In this document: positions 19,239-28,806 of the stretch, in pieces | How positions within the stretch are numbered: the stretch's first letter is position 1 | Layout of the letters: each line of letters opens with the position of its first letter | Assembly: GCA_031277345.1 (NCBI GenBank) | Contig: JAITMO010000127.1 | Span: 1-48,647, forward strand | DNA length: 48,647 nucleotides | From: Candidatus Bathycorpusculum soli | GTDB taxonomy: Archaea; Thermoproteota; Bathyarchaeia; Bathyarchaeales; Bathycorpusculaceae | Direction: 5' to 3' | Made by a program: the position numbers and the translations under genes | The notes under the pieces: generated by a model | Seen by the model: only the letters and a program-made list of their open reading frames with translations | Database searches by the model: none | What the model was told of the DNA's origin: nothing

Positions 19239-19643
19239 TTAAAGACCGCCTTCATGGAAATAGTAATTCTCTTCTTTTTTGGAGCCAAATCCACGCACTC
19301 CTTTTTGTTTAAGTACACCTTTTAAATCTTCAGCTTGTTCTTGTGTTAATTCACCCCTTTTTTGCAGATAAAAAATAATTTCTTGTGCCTGTTCATCAGT
19401 ATCACATCGTCGTATAAAATCTACTACTGAAGGGTTAAAATGGCGTAGTTTATCAATTGTCTTAGTTGGTTTAAGAAATTCCTCCTCACAAACATCTTCA
19501 ATTTCGGCAGCCATTTCTGCGACTTCAGGACTCTCGCGAACGGCATCTATAGAAATTTTGTTTTCAGAGGTTTCAAGTTCACGATAAAGATGAGGAAACA
19601 TTTCCTTGAGTGATTTTTTATCGATCGCCATTCTCATCAACAA
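19239..19643 (-). CDS. Conserved archaeal protein, probably DUF2095
   Basis: KSLKEMFPHLYRELETSENKISIDAVR, conserved archaeal pattern; family name from memory. Confidence 0.55.
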   Translation of the reverse strand: MLMRMAIDKKSLKEMFPHLYRELETSENKISIDAVRESPEVAEMAAEIEDVCEEEFLKPTKTIDKLRHFNPSVVDFIRRCDTDEQAQEIIFYLQKRGELTQEQAEDLKGVLKQKGVRGFGSKKEENYYFHEGGL

Positions 19644-19696
19644 TAATATTGGAAAAGAGCCTTAAGACCTTTTTGAAAAAAATAACACATTAAAAA

Positions 19697-20308
19697 TTAA
19701 GGTAAAAATTGTTTTGTAGCATTCTCTTTAAGTAATTTTCCAAGCTCAAAAATGTTAAGACCTTTAATTTCATCACCAAAAATATTACACTTCCTTTTCT
19801 TATCTGCCTCATCTGAACTACGAATGGTGATTTCTAAACTGTTTTTTGTCTCAGTTTCAGCATAAATATGAAAAGACGATAAAGTGACACCCTGTTTGTT
19901 AACTCTGCTCCAACACGACCGATGTACTATCACGTTAGAGTCACGTAAAAGTTTGAGAACCTGCCCAGGTGAATCTGTATAAACAGCTATGTCAATATCA
20001 CTACCAAGCCGGGCAGTTCCACGCCATACACTACCAATCAACAAAGGACAAAATTCAGCCAAAAGCTTTAAAAATTTAAGAGCCTCTTGGCGCATCAAAA
20101 AAAGACGCTCCTTTCGCACATAACCTTCCTTTTCGTCAGCAAGTGCATCAAGCTCCAAAGCAACTTCAAAATTTGTAGGCAAAAAATGAACGCCAATAAT
20201 TTCGGCCGCTCTAAGCTTAGCTTGCTTATACTCTTTTTCAACACCAAAATAGAGCAGAGCCGCCGCTTCACGAGAAACTCGACAACGTAGCTCGTCAACA
20301 CGACTCAT
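19697..20308 (-). CDS. Nucleotidyltransferase-domain protein
   Basis: LLIGSVWRGTARLGSDIDIAVYTD (GSxxxG..SDID). Confidence 0.8.
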   Translation of the reverse strand: MSRVDELRCRVSREAAALLYFGVEKEYKQAKLRAAEIIGVHFLPTNFEVALELDALADEKEGYVRKERLFLMRQEALKFLKLLAEFCPLLIGSVWRGTARLGSDIDIAVYTDSPGQVLKLLRDSNVIVHRSCWSRVNKQGVTLSSFHIYAETETKNSLEITIRSSDEADKKRKCNIFGDEIKGLNIFELGKLLKENATKQFLP

Positions 20309-20494
20309 ATATTATCAACAGTATATAGAGTTAAGAATTTTATGGTAAAAACGCGGTATCCCTTAAACTACCAAATAAACTCAATCATTGTAGACGCAAA
20401 CCAAAAAATATACTTGGATAAAAATCAATAATTAAAGATAAAGTACACAAACAACTTTGATTAACAGGACACTACATTAATACTATATGGTGAA

Positions 20495-21061
20495 GTGCAA
20501 GAAATGAGTTTGTCATCAATTGAAATGGAAATATTGGAAAGCATGCTTCTAAATGGTAAGCCAATAGAAGCCATACAGATTGCTAACGAAAACAATAAAG
20601 AGCTTTCAGTTACAACAACGTATCTCACGAAGCTTACTCACAGAGGATATGTAAATTTACTCAAAAAAGAACTATACATGTTAACAGATGAGGGGAAAAA
20701 AACCCTTGGAATACAACCAATCACCAAAGAAAACGCTAAGAGTATAATTGCTTATGCACCTCATGATAAAGCCTTTAATTTTCACACGGACACTAATGAA
20801 CCGCTTCATATACACGCACATAGTCTATATGATTTTGGAAACAAAATAACCAGAGTCGATTTAAAATCTATAGAGTTCCACATGAATAAAGACGACTTTA
20901 GAACATGGTTTGATTATTTAGGCGCTAAAGAATTAGCTAAAAAGACATCAATAATAAAAAAGAAAAAAATTGGCGGAGAACAACTTCGAATTTTGCTATG
21001 CACCACAGTTGATCAGCATTGTCAAGAATTAATGAAGTTAACAGAACAAACAACAATTTGA
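20495..21061 (+). CDS. Winged-helix DNA-binding protein
   Basis: N-terminal HTH-like LESMLLNGKPIEAIQIANENNKELSVTTTYLTKLTHRGYVNLLKKELYMLTDEGKKTL; GTG start. Confidence 0.6.
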   Translation: MQEMSLSSIEMEILESMLLNGKPIEAIQIANENNKELSVTTTYLTKLTHRGYVNLLKKELYMLTDEGKKTLGIQPITKENAKSIIAYAPHDKAFNFHTDTNEPLHIHAHSLYDFGNKITRVDLKSIEFHMNKDDFRTWFDYLGAKELAKKTSIIKKKKIGGEQLRILLCTTVDQHCQELMKLTEQTTI

Positions 21062-21191
21062 TTTAAGAGAAAAAGTAAAAAAATAATTTAGAAGAAAAGT
21101 CGCTATATGAAAGTTTTTATGATTTAAGAATGCTGAGGTTGTGGAAAAAAATGAATAGGTGGAAATATAATGTTAGTGTTGGGATGTTTAG

Positions 21192-21701
21192 GTGAGCGAT
21201 AATAGTAGAGTTGTAACAGCAAAAATTTCTGAGGAGGTTTACAAAGAATTTACGTTACGTATTTCGGAAGGAGAGAGAGGTAACTTTATTCGTGAAGCCA
21301 TTAGTGAAAAATTACAAAAAACGCCCAGGCCTGACAAAATTTTAGCCTTAGAGGAACGAATGGACATACTTGAAAATGAATTGGAACAGGTCAGGAAATA
21401 TCTTTCCGAGTTAGAACTTTTAACGTTTGCACATTGTAAAATTGACCTACACAGTTTTTGTATAGATGAAACCGACCGCAAAATAATTGATTACCTAATG
21501 CACTATAAAGGGGCAACAACACCAGAATTAGCTGAATACCTCAAAAGCAACAGATGGATAGTTTTAAACAGATTACAGAAAATTCAAAAAGCCTCCAAAA
21601 AGAAGTTAGGTAAATCTGTAATTGACTACTACGGCGGAGAACGTGCAGGTAAAAAGAAAGCATGGTGGATAAACCAAGAAGTAATCAACGAAGATGAATA
21701 G
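21192..21701 (+). CDS. Ribbon-helix-helix / coiled-coil / winged-helix regulator
   Basis: VVTAKISEEVYKEFTLRISEGERGNFIREAISEKL (RHH), coiled-coil, DRKIIDYLMHYKGATTPELAEYLKSNRWIVLNRLQKI (wHTH). Confidence 0.65.
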   Translation: MSDNSRVVTAKISEEVYKEFTLRISEGERGNFIREAISEKLQKTPRPDKILALEERMDILENELEQVRKYLSELELLTFAHCKIDLHSFCIDETDRKIIDYLMHYKGATTPELAEYLKSNRWIVLNRLQKIQKASKKKLGKSVIDYYGGERAGKKKAWWINQEVINEDE

Positions 21702-22191
21702 CCATATTGAAACTATATGTAGCTGTTTTATAGTAGTGTAACTTTTCGTTAGTTATTGTTGTAATTTTTAACATTGAGAAAAATGTTTGTAGTAACATAA
21801 CCGACATTATTTGTGTGTTAAACAACATAAAAAAGCCACACTCTAAAACACATATAGCTAACAAAAAACTAAACTGCTATAGTTTACAATGCAAAACCTA
21901 ACACAACTAAACAACACACAAACAAGTTCCCGCACAAAACAAAACGCTACACGGCACTCACTGAAACTGCATTAAACCAATCCACATAACATTCACCAAC
22001 CTCTTAAGTTTCAGGAGAAAACACCGGATTTAGAGCCGGAACATGCGTAAAAATTCACATCAAATTTACCTGCTCTGCAAGAGTTGCTCTTAGTACACCT
22101 GAAAAGCTTCCTATCTTAGTACGCCTTACCTATCATTGTACACGAACTACACGCGCAAACACGTGCAAATCAATGATTTTTGGGGAAAATG

Positions 22192-22217
22192 AAAAAATCG
22201 TGGCACTCCAACGCCAC
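22192..22217 (-). terminator. Intrinsic-type terminator downstream of the surface-protein gene
   Basis: Minus strand GTGGC-GTTGGAGT-GCCAC-GATTTTTT right after the stop at 22232. Confidence 0.65.
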
Positions 22218-22231
22218 CTATTTTTTGTTTG

Positions 22232-24030
22232 TTAGACTTTTGAGTTTTTGCGTAGCAAAAGGGCTGATACGGCAATAACTGTTGTGATTAGCCCTATTAT
22301 TAACACGATTACCCAAAGGGACAAGTCGTTTTCTGAAGATGGTTTTTCTTCAATCACTGATTTACCGGACGTTGATAACTCGTTAGGTGTTAACATTGGT
22401 GTGGAAGCTACGGTTGGTGTTGGAGTTACTGAGACTTTGTCTTCTCCACTGTTATTATTGTTATTGCTGTTATTGTTATTGGGTTCGTTGTCTTTTTGCC
22501 ACACGGCATAGAATCGAACATCTCCGGTGATAGCAAAGATGCTGTTTTCGGCGTAGGTTTGCCCCGTTTGATTTACAGCCCAGCCCACGAAAGTGTAACC
22601 TATGCGCGTCATGCCACCTTTATCGAGAACTACTACTGTTTCACCATAAAAATATGGGCTTTTTGTGTCAATAGGAGCATTTGAGTCACCATAGTTAGAA
22701 TCATATGATACTGCATACTTCTGGATATTTTGCCACTGTGCAATTAAAATCATGTTCGAGTTAGGCATTGTAAAAGTTTGACCGGCTGTATATGTGTTTC
22801 CATTGTAATGCCATCCAACGAATTTCTGGTCTGGCCTTGTTGGCTCGGTATTAGATATTGCCACTGTAGCACCAGCAACATAGCTTCCTTCGGTTATCGA
22901 GCCTGAACCTCCATTGACATCGTAAATTACACTATACAAGGGAATAGGCGACATTGAGCCACGAGGGTTATATTAGCAAAAGGCATTGTAAATGTGTTAC
23001 CTCCTCGATAGGTAACTCCATTATAGAGCCAACCAGCAAATGTGTATCCAGCTCTTGTCGGCACTACATCAGAGATTTTTACCGCAGTACCTGCAATATA
23101 ATTGTCGCCTGTCGGAATGTCTGATGCTTCATAGTGTGTAGCGTAATTCACTGAATGCACTGGGTTTTGGGACCACACGGCAACTAAGATGGTGTCCTCC
23201 TTTATTGCAAAAGTGCTACCGGGTAGGTAGGTTTGCCCACTTGTACTATCTACCCAGCCTTGAAACGTATAACCCGAGCGAGTCATACTATTTTGACCGA
23301 GAACCGTAACCTCTGTTCCTGTTGTGTAAGGGCTACTTGTGTCTGTTGGAGCGTTTGTGCCATCGTTAGCCAAATAAACAATCGTGTGAGCGACAGATCC
23401 ACTTGTTCCAGTGAAGTGTTGTCCACTAACTTTTACCATGTCATATGAGCAATTTGGCTCAAAATAATACGCACCTGCTCTTTTATGATACTCGCAATAT
23501 GTTTCCCAGTAAACCAAATACCAATTAACATGCCAATGATTTGTGTCTTTGCATTGAATTGTCGTCGTTTTTTTTGCTGTAGCATCTATTTCATACGTAT
23601 GAACGGGTTTATGTTTACCATAGTTTATATCCCATGTGCCAGCGACAGTATATTCGATTATTTCAGCATTATTCTTATTCTCTTTATGGTGGGCTACAAT
23701 AATTAGTTTTTCATTGGGGATTATGTGCCAAAAATTAGTTCCACTATTTAATAGTTTTATTTCTCCTGCGTATCCAATAGTGTCTTTCATGTTTAATGAA
23801 GTCTTAGAATATACAGGGTACGCTGATGCCGGCAAACTAAACGAAAAATCTAAACCTAATGTGTAAGAAACACCTACGCCAATGCTGCTTAATCCGCCTT
23901 TTGAGTCAATGCTGAGTAAATCGCGAGTTATTTTTTCGTCTGACGCTTCATAATTTAATACCATTTGTCCCTTCCAAGCAGTGGGTTGGTAAAGATACGT
24001 ATAAACAATTGGGAAGCTTGGTAGGCAGCG
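22232..24030 (-). pseudogene. Surface protein with InlB B-repeat/Listeria-Bacteroides repeats, Asn/Thr-rich stalk and C-terminal TM anchor; frameshifted, 5' end truncated
   Basis: Repeats GYTFQGWVDSTSGQTYLPGSTFAIKEDTILVAVW, GYTFAGWLYNGVTYRGGNTFTMP; NNNNSNNNNN stalk; LWVIVLIIGLITTVIAVSALLLRK tail. ORFs 22927-23964 and 22232-22954 join if one G is restored near 22952. Confidence 0.8.
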
Positions 24031-24392
24031 ATTTGAAGTGGGATGCTACTACAAAAACATTCAGCACATCTGATGGTGGTTTTTATTCTCACTGGTTTGG
24101 AAAAGATCAATTCGTTGAATTATTAACCAGATGGTTCAGTATCATGGATATGAAAGAAGTCGGCAAACAAGGAATGATAACTAGAATAAATGCAAACAAT
24201 AGAAAAAATGGAAATGTTTTCATAAGAAGCAACCAACCTCCACAAATCTTTTTACTTTGCCCAATTTGCTCAAGCAAACTTATACCCAATACTGACAAAA
24301 GGCTAATTGTCTGCCAATGTTGTTCAAACAGATTTCCAATAAATGATATTCAAGGTTTTAAAGTTCCAATACTTTTGACTGAATCAAGATGA
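24009..24392 (+). CDS. Hypothetical protein with zinc-ribbon C-terminus
   Basis: CPICSSKLIPNTDKRLIVCQCC. Confidence 0.4.
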   Translation: MGSLVGSDLKWDATTKTFSTSDGGFYSHWFGKDQFVELLTRWFSIMDMKEVGKQGMITRINANNRKNGNVFIRSNQPPQIFLLCPICSSKLIPNTDKRLIVCQCCSNRFPINDIQGFKVPILLTESR

Positions 24393-24430
24393 ATGATCAA
24401 ATTATTTATTGACCGCTATTAAGAGGACAA

Positions 24431-24628
24431 TTATTTCATTTCAGCCACTATACAGTACTGTTGTTTCAAATAACGCGCCTCAACCTCACGTCTAAAATCA
24501 GGCTCATTATAATACCTAATCCTATCCTGCACAGACAGACCCTTAGTCACCTCATAATTATACCGCCTAATAGCATGAATATCATCAATCGTAAAGTCTT
24601 CACTAATTTTCAATTTAACCTTCATCAT
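24431..24628 (-). CDS. Antitoxin-like small protein
   Basis: MKVKLKISEDFTIDDIHAIRRYNYEVTKGLSVQDRIRYYNE; overlaps the PIN fragment. Confidence 0.5.
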   Translation of the reverse strand: MMKVKLKISEDFTIDDIHAIRRYNYEVTKGLSVQDRIRYYNEPDFRREVEARYLKQQYCIVAEMK

Positions 24629-24866
24629 CGTCTCCTCCTATAAAGTATGGCGGCGTACAAATCATAGTAACCGCCCCATATCCAGTTTGCGCCGCAACCA
24701 ACTTTACACCCCTAACAGTCCTAATATTAACAATATGCCTAAAATTCCACGAAGCTATACATGTACAATCATAAACCAACGAACAAGCAATATGCAAACA
24801 ATCATCAAAACTTTTAGGCGTTAGCGTACCGTTTTCTGTTAGTTTATTTGCAACATCAGAAATTTC
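24615..24866 (-). pseudogene. PIN-domain (VapC-like) toxin, C-terminal fragment
   Basis: SFDDCLHIACSLVYDCTCIASWNFRHIVNIRTVRGVKLVAAQTGYGAVTMICTPPYF; N-terminal half missing at the IS1 boundary. Confidence 0.7.
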
Positions 24867-25668
24867 GGTCATGCCTCAAATTAGTTTATAAATGAAATAT
24901 CATATTATTTTGTTTAATGGCGATAGTTGTGGTAAAAGTAACTGTAAAATGCATACATTGCAGAAGCGAGGCTGTGGCGAAAATAGGCAAACAAACAAAC
25001 AAGTAAATGGAACCCCACACTGCAAATGCAACACATGCAAAAAAACCTTCCAAACACAAGCACACAAACAACGGTACTACACCCCAAACCAAAGTACTGA
25101 TAGTAGAAATGTCTCTAAACAGCAGTAGTATCCGCGACACCTCACGGGCCTTAGGCATCAACCAAAACACTGCCATAACCGTTTAAAAAAAAACAAAAAA
25201 CCTTCAAACAAATCTAAACCCAAAATACAAAAATCTTAAGTCTTAAAGATTCGTCTTGAAGTAGTGTGAGATGTAGGTGTAGGGTTTATTGCAAGAAGAC
25301 GCCTTGTTGGTTATGGCGTGCAATAAGTCATGATACGGGAGAAATTATTGCATATGTTTTTGGTTCAAAAGAAGCATAAAGTGTTGCAAAAACTCTTGAC
25401 ATCATTATCAGGGTTAAAGGTGGAAATTGTTGCTGTGTTTTTAGATGATAACTTTGCTTACCATGATGCCATACCACGGGACATTTTACGCACAGGTAAG
25501 AGAAATACGCAACGCATTGAGCGCAAACATCTAACGTTTCGTACAAGACTTTAACGTTTAGCCCGTAAAACTATTTGTTATTCCAAATCACTAGAAATGC
25601 ACACAACTCTCTTCGAGCTCCTCATAAATGTGTTAGAATTTAAACATCAACTATTCTAAGGCATGACC
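24867..25668 (+). mobile_element. Degenerate IS1-family element, 802 bp end to end
   Basis: Terminal repeats GGTCATGCCT (24867-24876) and AGGCATGACC (25659-25668); InsA-like CIHC...CKCNTCKKTFQTQ; InsB-like IERKHLTFRTRL*RLARKTICYSKSLEMHTTLFELLINVLEFK with an in-frame TAA. Confidence 0.85.
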
Positions 25669-25909
25669 TTCAAAAGGTGTAGATTTTGTAATAATCAAAA
25701 ATTGAGGGGTTGCGGGGGTTTTTTATGTGTGGATATGTGTTTTTTGTGGTGTGGGTATGTTAAGTTTTGGTAAAATGTGTTGACAGAGTTTTTTTTGTAA
25801 GGTAAAATATTAGAAAAAATGTTTGCAAAAAGTACACTTTATGAAAAGTATGTGGATTAAATTAAACTATTTATCCGCAATCTTTTTATTGTGAACGTGT
25901 AAAAAATCA

Positions 25910-26645
25910 ATGAAGTTTAAACTTATGAGGTGTCTTTTTCATCATGATAGGGAAGCGGCGGGGCAGTGCGCCAATGAACATTGCAAAGTCTATTTGTGCC
26001 AAGAATGTATCTCGGAGAGCCGAAAAAGCATAACAAACATGACCCTATGCCGTATTTGCGTACTAAACGCAATACGAAAAAACGTGGAAGCGCAAAAAAC
26101 GACCTTTTGCTTTTCAAAATAGGCGTTGTTGCGGGCGCTATAATTATGACATCATTGATATTTTTAATTGGCTTTGGGTTACCCGCTGTTGTGCAAGAGT
26201 TCAGCTCTGCGGGTGTGTTGGCACAAGTTATTTTGGTGTTGTTGGCGGGGCTTATTCTGATTGTTCAGTCTTATGGTTTTGGAGCAGGCTTGGTGGGGAT
26301 TAAAAAGACAGTTCTTTGGTGTTGGAGAAGCACATCAGAATCATTCCCCTCTCCATACTTGCGGCGATTATATTTCTTGTGTTTTTCCTGTTCATCTTAG
26401 CGGCAGGCGCGGTAATCGGCACATTTGCGATGCCGTATTGGTGGTATAAAGCACGTAAAACTCTGCGCGAAACGGCATATATCGAAACATTGCCCGAATC
26501 AGCCTATACCTACCCGCCGCCCCCAACACCTCTGCCATATCAACCGACCCAAGCAACAAACGCCAAAGCCAACTTCTGCCCCAAATGCGGCACACCCATC
26601 AAATCCGAAGCCAATTTCTGCAAAAACTGCGGAAAACAAATCTAA
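25910..26645 (+). pseudogene. B-box zinc finger / multi-TM / C-terminal zinc-ribbon protein split by two frameshifts
   Basis: Three ORFs in three frames join into one protein: CLFHHDREAAGQCANEHCKVYLCQEC + TM helices + CPKCGTPIKSEANFCKNCGKQI. Confidence 0.65.
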
Positions 26646-26991
26646 ACTAAACCCAATTCCACAATTCATTTTTTAACAGTATTTACCTAAAAATTTTTAA
26701 AAGCCACTTGACACCAACAAAACAAAGAATATATAATCCCTTTTGCAAGATTGTAAAAATCCTGTCGTCAGAATTTAAAGCGATTATCCTATCAAAGGTT
26801 TAAACATTAGGTATAATCAGGAATTAACAAGCCCAGAATAGTTGAGTTAGTGTCGATGTTAATGTAGGGATACCAAGTCAACACATTCAACACAACAAGG
26901 ATTGAAACGACATTCGCAACATGACTAACGGCTTCTACATTCCAGTGTCCAAAAAGGAAATCCAAATAAAAGAGGATTTAAAAAACCATTG

Positions 26992-27900
26992 TTAGAGAGA
27001 TAAATTTTGAAGATTAACATCGTTTTTTCCTAAGATATGCCACAACATTTGTTTCATTTTTAGCGCATCAACATCAAGAAGTGGAGTCTCACAAATTATA
27101 GTAGGATGCATTTTAAAATCAATCAACACTTTTGCCAATAACTCAAACTCTGGTCCATAATGTGGTTCATTTAATATATGGTGTTTACGTTCTCCTTGGC
27201 TGGAGAATTCAATTTTAGAAAAATGACAATGCATACTTTGAAGTGTTTCAGAACCAAGCGTTGATTCAATCTTTTCTGCTACAGCGCGTACGTCATCGAT
27301 TTTTTTAAAAACTCCTAAATCTCTTGCATGCAAATGACCCCAGTCAACAACCAATTGGGTATTCTCAACTTCTTGACATATAGTTATTATTTCATCTATA
27401 CTACCAATTTGAAATTTTCTACCCATAGTTTCAGGACCAAGTTTGACTTTTAAGCCTAAATCTTTGACTGTTTGACTTACTTCCTTTAAGGCTTTAAGAC
27501 AAACATTAAAAGCATAGCTTTTTTCAAATTTTCCATAAAAACCTGTATGAAACACAATAACATACGCAGCCATCCAGTCTGCAGCTATTGCTCCAGCAAT
27601 AAGACGTTCTTTGCTAGCAGCGATGACATTCGGTGTGCCAGCTAAATTTATGAAATATGAACCGTGCATACTTAAACGAATATCATACTTCTTTGCTTCA
27701 ACACCAAGCTTTTCTGCTTCCTGCTGTTTTATCTGGGGTTTAGTACCCCACCGTACAGCCTGATATTCAAAAGCATCAAGTTCCTCTTCTCGCAATAATA
27801 GAGGAATATCAGGTAGTTTTGCTTTAAGTAACCTAAAAGTCGGAGGTACTCCAGCAGTACCAAATCGAGATTGCTCTGCCATGTAAAACCCTTTATACAA
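26992..27900 (-). CDS. AP endonuclease (endonuclease IV)-like TIM-barrel protein
   Basis: SMHGSYFINLAG, VFHTGFYGK, LGPETMGR, LVVDWGHLHAR, MHCHFSKIEF, ICETPLLD metal-ligand pattern. Confidence 0.8.
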   Translation of the reverse strand: MYKGFYMAEQSRFGTAGVPPTFRLLKAKLPDIPLLLREEELDAFEYQAVRWGTKPQIKQQEAEKLGVEAKKYDIRLSMHGSYFINLAGTPNVIAASKERLIAGAIAADWMAAYVIVFHTGFYGKFEKSYAFNVCLKALKEVSQTVKDLGLKVKLGPETMGRKFQIGSIDEIITICQEVENTQLVVDWGHLHARDLGVFKKIDDVRAVAEKIESTLGSETLQSMHCHFSKIEFSSQGERKHHILNEPHYGPEFELLAKVLIDFKMHPTIICETPLLDVDALKMKQMLWHILGKNDVNLQNLSL

Positions 27901-28005
27901 ATAAAAAATAAGGTTTACAATATAACTTTTTCACTACATCTACAAAAAGTAGACTGCTCAAAAACAAGTTTAGCAAAAAATGGATGTTACCATATGAAAA
28001 TATTT

Positions 28006-28806
28006 TTAGAAGAATGTGCTTAACAGTGGAATTGACTCAAAGACAAAGAGGCGTACATAAATAGTTACGAGCAGTACCAACACAATTATGCCAATTAGAG
28101 CGTAGTCACCTTTGTGTAGTTTTAGCAGATACAAATTCGTGCGTTTCTTTACGGCACCCCAGGCTCTAGACTCCATGGCTTCTGCAAGTTCTAAACTTCG
28201 TCGAATTGCACTAACGATAAGTGGAATAAGAATAGGAATGTAGTTTCGGATACGTTTAAGCACGTTACCCTTGTCCAATTCCAAACCACGGGCTTTTTGT
28301 GCATCCATGATTGTTTGAGCTTCTTCAGCTAATACTGGTACAAAACGCACAGCTGTAGTGAAAGCAAATGCGAATTCGTAAGGTGCGCGAGACTGTTCGA
28401 GCGCTAATCCCAAGTAATCTGGGGAGGTTGTCAGGAAAAAGACTGAAAAAGATTCTACCAAAACGATGAACCGCATAGTCATACCTAATGCGGGTTCGAC
28501 CATTTCAAGAGTCGCAAGAGTAGTTGTAGGCCATCCATTGTAGAATAACCTAGTTACTATGTTTATGACAAAAATGAACCCTGCTATAAAAGCTGCACCT
28601 CGGAGTGATCGGAGCCATTGTTTTTGGACTTTTGCTATAAATACAAATGGTAATTGCATTAGAAATAGTATTGCTAAGGGTAGTATTTGATGGAATAAGA
28701 TGGCGCTAATAAAAATTATTATGACGTAGATGAATTTGATTCTAGGGTCTATGTTATGTATAGGGGAAGAGACTTTTCGGAATTTTAAACCATCAAAAAT
28801 ACTCAT
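28006..28806 (-). CDS. ecfT: ECF transporter transmembrane protein EcfT
   Basis: Multi-TM protein with EAQTIMDAQKARGLELDKG and AEAMESRAWGA motifs. Confidence 0.9.
   Translation of the reverse strand: MSIFDGLKFRKVSSPIHNIDPRIKFIYVIIIFISAILFHQILPLAILFLMQLPFVFIAKVQKQWLRSLRGAAFIAGFIFVINIVTRLFYNGWPTTTLATLEMVEPALGMTMRFIVLVESFSVFFLTTSPDYLGLALEQSRAPYEFAFAFTTAVRFVPVLAEEAQTIMDAQKARGLELDKGNVLKRIRNYIPILIPLIVSAIRRSLELAEAMESRAWGAVKKRTNLYLLKLHKGDYALIGIIVLVLLVTIYVRLFVFESIPLLSTFF

Noticed and set aside
22024-22039. Minus-strand CCGGCTCTAAATCCGG resembles the pyrrolysine tRNA anticodon arm (CTCTAAATCC)
   Set aside because: The stem is 4 bp with an 8-nt loop, no acceptor, D or T arms could be built around it, and no PylS/PylBCD genes are present. 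Likely coincidence.
25923-26117. 64-aa minus ORF and other short antisense ORFs opposite known genes (e.g. 15213-15599, 45806-46291)
   Set aside because: They mirror conserved genes on the opposite strand and show no protein-family features.
26870-26915. ACAACAAGGATTGAAAC looks like the 3' tail of an archaeal CRISPR repeat
   Set aside because: Only one copy, no regularly spaced repeats and no cas genes in the window. At most a relic; not called as an array.
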